Positions 11,345 through 19,000 of a DNA stretch of 36,691 bases are shown piece by piece. The position numbers and the translations under genes were made by a program. The notes beneath the pieces are model-generated. The model ran no database searches, was not told where the DNA came from, and saw nothing but the letters and a program-made list of their open reading frames with translations. Position 1 is the first letter of the stretch; the number at the start of each line of letters is the position of its first letter. Origin of the DNA: Planctomycetota bacterium (GTDB lineage Bacteria; Planctomycetota; Planctomycetia; Pirellulales; Pirellulaceae); contig JAJRWU010000286.1 in the NCBI GenBank assembly GCA_024276655.1, positions 1 to 36,691 of the forward strand, read 5' to 3'.

Positions 11345-12118
11345 TTACGTTCGAGTAAACCAGCGACGTTTTCGCGGACGGGGACGAGGCGTCTCGATCG
11401 GCAGGCCCTCAAGAACCGCCATGCCATTGATGCTGCAAATTCGGTCCGCCTTCGCCCAGTCGGACCACTCGGCAAGCCGCCCGTAGGCGGCCGAAACGCC
11501 AGGAGGCCGGCGTGTGGGTGAATGTCCGTCCGATGCGATGAGGTGAATGATGTCGCGGCGAACCCACGAGCGAAGACCTTCAGTTACCCGCGAATTACCG
11601 TTTTGCGTGATGCTGGCGGCTGACACTTGAATCAGGCAGCCTCGCTGTATCAATTCTTCCACAACGCCAGCGCCATGCAAAAGCTCGGGGTGACGTTCCG
11701 GATGCACCAGAATGGGCCGCACGCCCAACCCCAGCAAGCGAGTCACCATGTCGCGTAGATCGAGGAACATTCCTGAAGGTAGTTCGACCAGTAGGTAGCA
11801 GCCCAGGTTCGAGACGGAAAGCAGCCGCCCGCATTCAAAATCTGATTCAATCTCGGGACCGATCATCACTTCGGCCGCTGGATACACTTCCAACGGAATT
11901 TTCTCTGCTTCGAGCCGCCTACGTAGTTCGATGGTTGCTTCGAGAATTCGTTGAGGCGTGACTTCTGGCCACCGAGGATTCTGATGGGCTGTTGCGGCAA
12001 TCGCCCGGACGCCGTCGTCCCAGGCGATACGACACATGGCGACCGCTTGTTGCCAGTCTTGCGGGCCATCGTCCATCCCGGCCAATAAGTGACAATGGAC
12101 ATCAGCCAGCGGGATCAC
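11345..12118 (-). CDS. CpsB/YwqE-type tyrosine-protein phosphatase (PHP family)
   Basis: A 257-aa PHP-fold metalloenzyme with its metal-binding set visible: DVHCHLL (H8, H10), TAH (H45), an AAE segment near E83, HPERH (H139) and ASDGH (D197, H199). It begins at a GTG, since the first family residues (IPLADVHCH) follow directly. CpsB/YwqE enzymes dephosphorylate the tyrosine cluster of BY-kinases and so cycle Wzc-type co-polymerases. The gene sits 63 nt downstream of the wzc-like gene, the usual partner arrangement. The C-terminus is arginine and proline rich. The assignment is strong from motifs and context. Confidence 0.9.
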   Translation of the reverse strand: MIPLADVHCHLLAGMDDGPQDWQQAVAMCRIAWDDGVRAIAATAHQNPRWPEVTPQRILEATIELRRRLEAEKIPLEVYPAAEVMIGPEIESDFECGRLLSVSNLGCYLLVELPSGMFLDLRDMVTRLLGLGVRPILVHPERHPELLHGAGVVEELIQRGCLIQVSAASITQNGNSRVTEGLRSWVRRDIIHLIASDGHSPTRRPPGVSAAYGRLAEWSDWAKADRICSINGMAVLEGLPIETPRPRPRKRRWFTRT

Positions 12119-12181
12119 AGCGAATGAAATTCTCGTTCAAGGTCTGAAATGGGGGTCTAGAAACGCGTTGGCGTCCACGAA

Positions 12182-14503
12182 TCAATGTTTCCCGTTATTA
12201 CGATGCACCGGCGCCTTGTTTTCAGTTTCGTCGGCTTCTTCCGATTCGTCGAGGTAGTCGCTGCGGTCGTCGCCATAGCCGTTGGCATCGCGGTATTCGT
12301 AGCCATATTTGGAACCGTAGCCGTAGCCGTAGGAGGATCCGTAACCGTTTTTGCTACTGCCGTAGGCACCGTATTGCTGCCCTTTCCCGACGCCGTTGAC
12401 AACAACACCGAGAACGTTGCCGCCAACTTCTTCCAGGGCGTCGAGGGTTTGGCGGGCGGCGGCGCGCGCGTTTTTCGACAACCTCAGTACGAGCAGAACG
12501 CCATCGACGCGCGGCGCCACGTTAAGCGGATCTGTCACCGCCATAACCGGCGGCGTGTCGACAATGACGATATCAAACTTCTCGCGAAACAACTCCAAGA
12601 GCTCTTCGAAGCGTTGCGAGGTCAGCAGTTCTGACGGTTGTTTTGGGCGTTTGCCGCACGTCAGTGCGCTCAGATTCTCGATCTCGGTGGCCTGCACCGC
12701 GTCGAGCCACTCGACGGAATCTTCGATCACGTTCGCCAATCCTAGGTCGTTTTTGAGCCGCAACAGCTTGTGACAGCGAGGTCGACGAAAATCGGCGTCG
12801 ACCAACAAGACCCGTTTACCCGAATGGGCGATTGAAACAGCAAGATTGGCGGCCAGCGTTGTCTTTCCATCTCCAGGAGTTGGACTCGTGACTTGAATCA
12901 CCTGAGGGCCTCCCCCTCGCGTGCTGAAATAGATCGCGGTTCGCACGGCGCGGTAGGCTTCGGCGATCCGACCACGCGGGGCATGCACAGTGCGAAGCTC
13001 CATTGGCAAGCCGGCGTCGGACGTCTTCGAGCTCTTGCCCGACTTCCCTCTCGCTTTGGCTCCGGGAATCTGGGGGATATGGCCAACCACCGGTAGGCCG
13101 AGATCGTTGCGAATTTCATCGGGGCTTCTAAATCGACGGTCGGCGGCGTCCACTAGGAAGGCCAGTCCGAGACCAACCAATATGCTGAGCACGCTGGCTG
13201 TCAGCATCGTCGACTGTAGGTTGGGTTGAATCTGTCGGCCTAATCCGGGCGGGTGGATGGTTTGAATTTCCGCGCCGCCCCGACCTTTCACCAAGCTGAT
13301 TTCCTCCAAGCGTTTGAGCACCACGTCGAAGAGTCGCGACTTTCGCCCGATCTCGGAGCGGAACATCTCTTCTTGGTCTTGGTAGGTCGAGAGCCCCTTG
13401 GCCGATTCGCGTTCGGCATCGAACAACGCTGTCATTTCAGCAATGGTCTTCTCGTTGATCTTGGTCTGCTCGATCAGCGACTGGAGATAAATCTCGGTAA
13501 AATCAGCCCCGGCGGGCTGCGCATCGGCGTCGGGGCGCCCTGGTTGGTCCAGCCCGAAATGCTTTCGCACAAGAGCGATACGGTTGGCGATCGCCTTCAC
13601 TTTTGGGTGGTCGGCGCCGTGCGTTTCCAGGAGCGACTGTTGTTCCAGCGCCAGCACAAACAACTGATCACGCCCCTTCGGTTTTCCACCGGGTTGCTCG
13701 TTGACATTTTCAAAACTGCCAACCATGAGGTTCAAAGCCTCACGACTGCCGCCGCGAGCCAACGCTTCCTGAAACGCCTCGATTTTCGCGTGCAGCACTG
13801 AGTTTTCCAGCACGACTGCGGAACGTTCGTCTTCAATCCGCTGCAATCGCATCTCATGGATATTGTGTGCCGTCTCGCCGGTGACGAGCAGCGGCGAACT
13901 GTCTCGCATTTTTCGATAGTCGCGTTCCAAGGCAGTGATCTGAGTCTCGAGCTCTTCTTTTGCCTTTCCGATCAGTTTGATCGTCTCCTGATTGACGTCC
14001 TCGTACATGTCGCTGAGGAACTGGTCATAGGCGGTAACGACGGCTTGCAACACCATCGCGCATTCGTCCCGGTCGGGGCTATTATAAGACAGTTGAATAA
14101 TCGTGGCTTTCATATTGCCGCCACCGGTAACCGTTAGTCTCGACAAGATCGTCGCCGCAGGATTCACGGAGCCGCGCAACGCGGCGAGTTGGCCAAGATT
14201 TCCCACCTCGACCGCTTTCTCGATAACGCTTTGGCTGCGCATCAGCGTGACGTGCATCTCTTCAGACGACGAATGCATCTCAAATCCATCAATGGGCAGT
14301 CTCTGTTGCTCTTCGATGACCACGACCTGCGTCGTTGATTGATACAGCGGATCCTGCCGCAGGAAGTACAAATAGCCCAACCCAAGACCCACCATCAGCG
14401 ACAAGACTACAAGCCCCTTGCGCCGCCACGCGAATGCCAGCGTCGACCCGACGCCCTCCGCAGTTTCCGGACTGAATTCAAATGTCTGTGGATTCTGTTC
14501 CAT
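12182..14503 (-). CDS. Wzc-type polysaccharide co-polymerase with tyrosine autokinase
   Basis: A 773-aa inner-membrane protein. A Wzz-like module has a first membrane span at about 31-47 and a second at about 432-452, with long helical periplasmic segments between. The BY-kinase domain follows: Walker A TPGDGKTT (542-549), Walker A' VLLVDADFRRP (565-575) and Walker B IVIVDTPP (645-652). The last 65 residues hold a Gly/Tyr-rich tail with eleven tyrosines between Y711 and Y750, the expected autophosphorylation cluster. These proteins set chain length and couple polymerisation to export. A good Shine-Dalgarno site (AAAGGA) precedes the ATG. A phosphatase gene follows after 63 nt. The 232-nt leader carries copy 2 of the shared 25-nt element. 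Confidence 0.95.
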   Translation of the reverse strand: MEQNPQTFEFSPETAEGVGSTLAFAWRRKGLVVLSLMVGLGLGYLYFLRQDPLYQSTTQVVVIEEQQRLPIDGFEMHSSSEEMHVTLMRSQSVIEKAVEVGNLGQLAALRGSVNPAATILSRLTVTGGGNMKATIIQLSYNSPDRDECAMVLQAVVTAYDQFLSDMYEDVNQETIKLIGKAKEELETQITALERDYRKMRDSSPLLVTGETAHNIHEMRLQRIEDERSAVVLENSVLHAKIEAFQEALARGGSREALNLMVGSFENVNEQPGGKPKGRDQLFVLALEQQSLLETHGADHPKVKAIANRIALVRKHFGLDQPGRPDADAQPAGADFTEIYLQSLIEQTKINEKTIAEMTALFDAERESAKGLSTYQDQEEMFRSEIGRKSRLFDVVLKRLEEISLVKGRGGAEIQTIHPPGLGRQIQPNLQSTMLTASVLSILVGLGLAFLVDAADRRFRSPDEIRNDLGLPVVGHIPQIPGAKARGKSGKSSKTSDAGLPMELRTVHAPRGRIAEAYRAVRTAIYFSTRGGGPQVIQVTSPTPGDGKTTLAANLAVSIAHSGKRVLLVDADFRRPRCHKLLRLKNDLGLANVIEDSVEWLDAVQATEIENLSALTCGKRPKQPSELLTSQRFEELLELFREKFDIVIVDTPPVMAVTDPLNVAPRVDGVLLVLRLSKNARAAARQTLDALEEVGGNVLGVVVNGVGKGQQYGAYGSSKNGYGSSYGYGYGSKYGYEYRDANGYGDDRSDYLDESEEADETENKAPVHRNNGKH

Positions 14504-14667
14504 GGTTTCCTTTGCCTCTACTCGCGATTGAGTTGGCGCCTCTTCAAACGCCCAACACGTATCTAGGTGTCGCCGAAGGTGGGTGAACGTCGCGGGGATT
14601 CAGCCATCGCACAATCTCAGACGACTTCCGCCACTGTTCCAATCAAGCCGCAACTGTTGTCGGCGCG

Positions 14668-14692
14668 CACTCCGTTCCTCTGGGTGACACAC
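14668..14692 (-). promoter_or_regulatory. Leader element, copy 2 (shared with 9550-9574)
   Basis: This is the second copy of the 25-nt element, 164 nt upstream of the wzc-like ATG in a 232-nt gap. On the minus strand it can fold a small GGGTG-TGT-CACCC hairpin at its 5' end, weaker in copy 1. A TTGA tetranucleotide lies just before both copies on the minus strand. The location in the leader of two blocks of the same locus suggests co-regulation; this is inference. Confidence 0.5.
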
Positions 14693-14735
14693 CCATTCAA
14701 ATTCGCACGCACTACGCCATGAGCCTGGCGGCCCG

Positions 14736-17507
14736 TCAACGCAGGCGGGTGCGATTAAGCTGTCGCAGTAGAACATCGTATTGTTCATTTCTTGGATCCA
14801 TCCTCACGCACGTCCTGGCGTGTTTCCACGCTCCTTCAATGTCCCCTTGCTTTTGCAAGAGGGTCGCTAGTTCGTAATGCCATGCGGTCATCTGCGGGCG
14901 TTCGGCAACGGCCAACCGCAGAGACTTGATGGCCTCGTCATCCCGCTCCAAGAGGGCGTAAATCGCACCTTCCAACTGATGACGTTCAGCCGGTTCCAAC
15001 GCGGCGCCGGGCAAGAGACTCTTGGCCCGATCCAACAGCGCCAGCCGCATCGGCTGATTTTCTCGAAAAGCCTCGCTATTCGCCGCTTGCACGAGCACAC
15101 GGGGAGAGTTTGGCGCGATTGCTTTCACAATGGATACCGGCTCATCGAACAAGGCGGCCAGTTGCAGCGCTGCCGGCAATCTTGCCGGGTCGATTTCCAC
15201 CATGCGTCGCATGGTCGTGATGGCGTCTTCCACCCGCTCGGCCTGCAATTGGACAATCGCGCACTCGTATAATATTTGTGTATTTCCGCCAGCCAGAAAC
15301 GGCAGCCGAGACAACCAAGCCTCTGTCGTGGCATTTGGCGATACGATCGGGGCGACCTCCGCCAACAGTAAGCGCGCCCTCGGCAAGAGTGCGCAACCGC
15401 AAACGGCCTTCAAAAGGGCTCTGGAAGCGTTTCTGAGGTCGGTTTGAACCATTTCGCTTCGACGCAGGTTTTCCAACTCAATCGTTCGCTCTTGGTTGGC
15501 GTAACGGTAAACGGCGCCATGCACCGCTAGTGGCGTTGTGATCGCCCACATTTCGTCGACCTTCGTTCGGTCTGGGGTTTGCGATTGAAGTTCCATCAAG
15601 GCGCGTAAGCGATAACGTTGAATCCACAGCTGTGCTAGTCTCTGTTGCCCCTCTGCATGCCCAGGTTTTTTAGCCAACGCCGAACGCAACTGGCTGATCT
15701 GGCTGGTCACGGAGGCGATCGTTACGCCGTCGTGCGAATCAACATTTCGGCTCTCGCCGAGAGCCGTTTCCACGGCCAGACAGTTATTGAGATCGACCGC
15801 TCCCAACAGCAACGCGCAGAACAAGAGGGCGGCGAAACCCACTTGCAAGTCGGCGCGACGAAAGAATTCCGCAACCCTTTCCCGCCAACGACTTGAACTT
15901 GGCCCTCGCAGCGCGCTAGCGCCCGCCACGACTCCGCACAGCAACGCGAAGAGAGCCGTATTGGCCGGCAGGTAAAGGCCGAAATCGAACAGGGAGGATA
16001 CTGCCTGGCTTACCAACGCGTAAACTCCCACGATGCCGCAGATGCGCCGCTCTCGGTTGTCGTCGCGCAGGAGGGTTCGACAGGCGGCGGCGACGGTTCC
16101 AATGGCCGCCAACAGCAGCGCCAGCCCCAGAACCCCGCCTTCACAAAATGCTTCTACGTACTGATTCTCAGCGTGGTAAAACAAAACGCGATCCGTGGCG
16201 GAATAAGGCCGATACACATGACGATAAGTTCCCAGTCCGCTGCCAAAAATCCAAAAATCACTACCCGCGCGCAAGCCGTCGCTCCAGTGCGCCAGCCTGC
16301 TATTGGAAGGGTCGGCGAATTCCGCCTGCAGCGACTCCCAACGCGCGCCAACCAACTCCGTTCGACCCAGCCAGTCGACAAGTCCAAACCCCAACACGGC
16401 AACCACGACCAGCGTCCCCGCCACCTGTGCAATACGTTTGTTGGCGGACAAAATCGTGGCCACGACCGCTGTCGACAACAGCATGGCCACCCATGCCCCG
16501 CGGGAAAGCGTGCAAATCAAGCCGGCGAAGATCAACACAACCATCGCCAACGCCAGCAGCTTTCTCCCATCTAGTTGCGGTACTTCGTTTCCGACGCGCT
16601 GAAAAACTCGTACAAGCCAACTCGAACCCTGCCGAGCCCGAGGTGGGGAATTCGCTTGGTCCGCCTGAGAGAACGCATACAAGGCGAAACCAATGGCGGT
16701 GGCCAGACACAGATTCAAATACCCGCCTGCGTTGTTACGGTTAACGAAGGCGGCAAAAGGGCTGCCGCCCTGCGTAAGTGGAACGCTCCCGTAGATCTGC
16801 CCGTTCCAGACCAACTGCTGGGCGATGCCGAAGAAGGCGAACAGCGCGCCATTTGCCGCAACCACGCCAAATAGTAGGCGTTGCCATTTACGCCGGCTAA
16901 ACAGCTGGCTCGCTAAGAAGAATATGGTAACTGCGATCAGCAACATAATGACATCGCGTCGAGTGGACTGAGGATAAAGACTAATCGTCGATTCGTTGGA
17001 TATCGCAGCTTCGCCAACATCTACGGCAAACGCCTCTTTGTTCGCAGTCGCTTCAGGCGAAGCGTCGGTCCACAATGCATGAGAGCGCCGAGATACGCCA
17101 GCCAGCGATTCTCCCAGCGGCAACTGCTGAACAACCCCCAACACGATCGCCAACAACAGCGGAACAAGCGTCAACGGCAGGCCGCCGCAACGTTTGGGCG
17201 ACACCGCAATCCGGACAAGAATCGTTGCCAATACGCAGCCAACCAAGAGAAGTTGACTCGACGTACGCACCCCTCCGAATAACCAGGGCAACACAGCGAT
17301 TGCCGCGACAAATGGCAGCATGCCGACAAGTTCCCACCCAGCAACACTGGACGAATGAGCGCCGACGGTAGGCGACTGTCTTTCCTCTCGACAAGCCACA
17401 ATATCTGCTCCGACGATACTTAAACCCACGCATCCTTGTGCAATTTCAGCAGCCTTGCCGGATCCCCTATTCCAGAGTTGGTTATGGGTGAATTTCAATT
17501 GTAACAA
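14736..17507 (-). CDS. O-antigen ligase/polymerase (Wzy/WaaL-type) with C-terminal TPR region
   Basis: A 923-aa protein whose first about 540 residues are polytopic. It shows the Wzy_C/O-antigen ligase hallmarks FVNRNNAGGYLN and a large loop ending HVYRPYSATDRVLFYHAENQYVEAFCEGG. The C-terminal part, about 600-923, is soluble and alpha-helical with TPR-like repeats such as ALLERDDEAIKSLRLAVAERP and WHYELATLLQKQGDIEGAWKHA. Such proteins polymerise or transfer lipid-linked glycans at the periplasmic face. The start is uncertain: the full frame opens at a TTG (17507), a GTG at 17429 is another option, and the first clear membrane segment begins near residue 60. It is the first minus-strand gene of the locus and ends in a 232-nt gap before wzc. 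Confidence 0.85.
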   Translation of the reverse strand: MLQLKFTHNQLWNRGSGKAAEIAQGCVGLSIVGADIVACREERQSPTVGAHSSSVAGWELVGMLPFVAAIAVLPWLFGGVRTSSQLLLVGCVLATILVRIAVSPKRCGGLPLTLVPLLLAIVLGVVQQLPLGESLAGVSRRSHALWTDASPEATANKEAFAVDVGEAAISNESTISLYPQSTRRDVIMLLIAVTIFFLASQLFSRRKWQRLLFGVVAANGALFAFFGIAQQLVWNGQIYGSVPLTQGGSPFAAFVNRNNAGGYLNLCLATAIGFALYAFSQADQANSPPRARQGSSWLVRVFQRVGNEVPQLDGRKLLALAMVVLIFAGLICTLSRGAWVAMLLSTAVVATILSANKRIAQVAGTLVVVAVLGFGLVDWLGRTELVGARWESLQAEFADPSNSRLAHWSDGLRAGSDFWIFGSGLGTYRHVYRPYSATDRVLFYHAENQYVEAFCEGGVLGLALLLAAIGTVAAACRTLLRDDNRERRICGIVGVYALVSQAVSSLFDFGLYLPANTALFALLCGVVAGASALRGPSSSRWRERVAEFFRRADLQVGFAALLFCALLLGAVDLNNCLAVETALGESRNVDSHDGVTIASVTSQISQLRSALAKKPGHAEGQQRLAQLWIQRYRLRALMELQSQTPDRTKVDEMWAITTPLAVHGAVYRYANQERTIELENLRRSEMVQTDLRNASRALLKAVCGCALLPRARLLLAEVAPIVSPNATTEAWLSRLPFLAGGNTQILYECAIVQLQAERVEDAITTMRRMVEIDPARLPAALQLAALFDEPVSIVKAIAPNSPRVLVQAANSEAFRENQPMRLALLDRAKSLLPGAALEPAERHQLEGAIYALLERDDEAIKSLRLAVAERPQMTAWHYELATLLQKQGDIEGAWKHARTCVRMDPRNEQYDVLLRQLNRTRLR

Positions 17508-17597
17508 ACAGGAAGTATAAACAGCTAGGGCAAAACTGACGGTTTAGAAAGAAAAGGCTACCTAGGGTTACTGGCGAGCATACGCAGCAAGGGTGGA

Positions 17598-17951
17598 ATG
17601 GATTCCCTCAGAAGAAGTATTAGGTGGACGCCCTTCCGCTCGGCATCCTCACAGGTCGGTAACGGTGGACGGCGGAAGAAAGTCGTTACGGCCAACATGG
17701 AATGGCAATGGGCGCCGGAAGGTTCGTATCGGAAAGAGCGCTTCGGGCCGACTCTCGGCCAGACAGATGCTGAGGCCGAGGTCGAACTTCGGAATATGTT
17801 CGTGGCGATTGACGCCACCTTGGCCGAAGCACCACCTTGGCCGAAGTATATTGACGCTATGCAGGCGGGCGCCATTAAAATCGGTGAGGAGCTAAGATTT
17901 TCAATGCTTCCCATTCCTGACTCTTCCCGCCATTCAGAAGAGTGGCGGTAG
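17598..17951 (+). CDS. Possible small hypothetical protein
   Basis: A 117-aa plus-strand frame with AAGGGTGG placed suitably before the ATG, in the 481-nt interval between the polymerase gene and the tRNA. The second half (from residue 34, MEWQWAPEGSYRKERFG) has a protein-like composition with alternating charged and hydrophobic residues. I recognise no family. A 133-aa minus-strand frame overlaps it almost fully and is lower in plausibility (serine/proline rich). It could be a remnant rather than a gene. Confidence 0.3.
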   Translation: MDSLRRSIRWTPFRSASSQVGNGGRRKKVVTANMEWQWAPEGSYRKERFGPTLGQTDAEAEVELRNMFVAIDATLAEAPPWPKYIDAMQAGAIKIGEELRFSMLPIPDSSRHSEEWR

Positions 17952-17971
17952 CCGGGCAAAGCCTGCTTCGG

Positions 17972-17977
17972 TATACT
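17972..17977 (+). promoter_or_regulatory. Likely -10 box of the tRNA-Val gene
   Basis: TATACT ends 11 nt before the mature tRNA 5' end, the usual spacing for a tRNA promoter. No convincing -35 hexamer is visible 16-18 nt upstream. Confidence 0.45.
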
Positions 17978-17988
17978 TTCAAATACAG

Positions 17989-18062
17989 GGGCGGCTAGCT
18001 CAGCTGGTTAGAGCGCCATGCTCACACCGTGGAGGTCACTGGTTCGAATCCAGTGTCGCCCA
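17989..18062 (+). tRNA. tRNA-Val (anticodon CAC)
   Basis: The cloverleaf can be folded by eye. The acceptor GGGCGGC pairs with GTCGCCC with one G-U. The D stem is GCTC/GAGC. The anticodon stem CCATG/CGTGG carries loop CTCACAC, giving anticodon CAC for GUG codons. The T arm is ACTGG-TTCGAAT-CCAGT. The discriminator base is A; the following CCT shows that the terminal CCA is not fully encoded. A hairpin terminator follows. Confidence 0.96.
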
Positions 18063-18066
18063 CCTC

Positions 18067-18123
18067 CCCCGGTTGCAGGGTATCGCATTCAGATGCAAAG
18101 CCCTGCAATTCCGGGGTTTTTTT
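18067..18123 (+). terminator. Rho-independent terminator of the tRNA
   Basis: CCCCGG plus TTGCAGGG pair with CCCTGCAA plus CCGGGG (two unpaired T on the 3' side), followed by seven T residues. A nested GCATT/GATGC mini-stem lies in the loop. It starts 5 nt after the tRNA. Confidence 0.85.
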
Positions 18124-18232
18124 ATGCGCGGGTGGTGAGGCCAGCGATTTGACTCTGACGTCGCGCCGCATAGAATAGATCGCTTCCCCCGCCAAAGGCG
18201 ATGCCATTCTATTTTCAGGTCAGCAACTACGA

Positions 18233-19000
18233 ATGACGCCCACCTCACGTTTTCTTACGGCATTGCCTGTCTTTAATGAAGTGCAATCGGTCGACGCCGT
18301 CTTGGATGAAGTCTTGCAACACAGCGCCGATGTGTTGGTGGTGGACGATGGCTCCGCCGACGGCACGCGCGAACTCTTGGAGCGCCGGTCGGACGTACAG
18401 GTTGTTCGGCATCCTGAAAACCGGGGTTACGGCGCAGCGCTGCTGACCGCCTTCCAATACGCAGTGGAGCATGGCTACGATATTGTCGTGACCATCGATT
18501 GCGACGGCCAGCACGAGCCGCAGCGCATTCCGCGTTTTGTGGCTGCGGCCGAGGATGCCGATATCGTATCTGGCAGCCGCTATCTGATGAAATATTCCAA
18601 CGACAGCGAGCCGCCGGAACAGCGGCGGCTCATCAATCAACGCGTGACTGCCGATATCAACGCCCGTCTCAACCTGCAACTCACCGACGCCTTCTGCGGT
18701 TTCAAGGCGTATCGGGTTGAAGCGATCAAAAAGATGCAAATAACCGAAGTGGGCTACGCCATGCCACTGGAACTCTGGGTCCAAGCGGCGGCGGCCAAGC
18801 TAAAAATCGTCGAGTTGCCGGTGCCCTTGATTTATCTCGACGAAAAACGCTCCTTCGGCGGCGTGTTGGACGATGCCGCCACGCGGCTGGAGTATTATCG
18901 ATTCGTGCTCGACCGCAGTCTGGCGGCGGCGCAATCGGAAACCCGCGATTCGCCAATGCCCCTCGATGGTCCGGTGGTTGGCGGAGGCTGTACGGCATGA
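18233..19000 (+). CDS. Family 2 glycosyltransferase (DPM1/DPG synthase-like)
   Basis: A 255-aa GT-A protein with ALPVFNE at the start, VVDDGSADGT (aspartates at 38-39) and TIDCDGQHEP (DxD at 89-91). These are the nucleotide-sugar and metal sites of dolichyl- or polyprenyl-phosphate glycosyltransferases. There is no C-terminal membrane segment, so it resembles the soluble DPM1 form. A likely role is to make a polyprenyl-phosphate sugar donor, but the substrate is unknown. Its stop overlaps the start of the next gene by 4 nt (ATGA), indicating a two-gene operon. It lies just after the tRNA terminator and is separate from the minus-strand glycan locus. Confidence 0.88.
   Translation: MTPTSRFLTALPVFNEVQSVDAVLDEVLQHSADVLVVDDGSADGTRELLERRSDVQVVRHPENRGYGAALLTAFQYAVEHGYDIVVTIDCDGQHEPQRIPRFVAAAEDADIVSGSRYLMKYSNDSEPPEQRRLINQRVTADINARLNLQLTDAFCGFKAYRVEAIKKMQITEVGYAMPLELWVQAAAAKLKIVELPVPLIYLDEKRSFGGVLDDAATRLEYYRFVLDRSLAAAQSETRDSPMPLDGPVVGGGCTA

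Noticed and set aside
12150-12480. Gly/Tyr codon repeat at the end of wzc as a tandem DNA repeat or CRISPR-like array
   Set aside because: The periodicity comes from GY and YG codons of the tyrosine cluster; unit length varies and there are no spacers.
17558-17959. 133-aa minus-strand frame
   Set aside because: It overlaps the better-supported plus-strand frame, is serine and proline rich, and resembles nothing known.
18022-18207. Minus-strand frame ending GDTGFEPVTSTV
   Set aside because: It is the reverse complement of the tRNA T arm and acceptor, a well-known false annotation across tRNA genes.
17989-18233. tRNA as an integration site of a genomic island
   Set aside because: No duplicated tRNA 3' end and no integrase gene are visible in the window.
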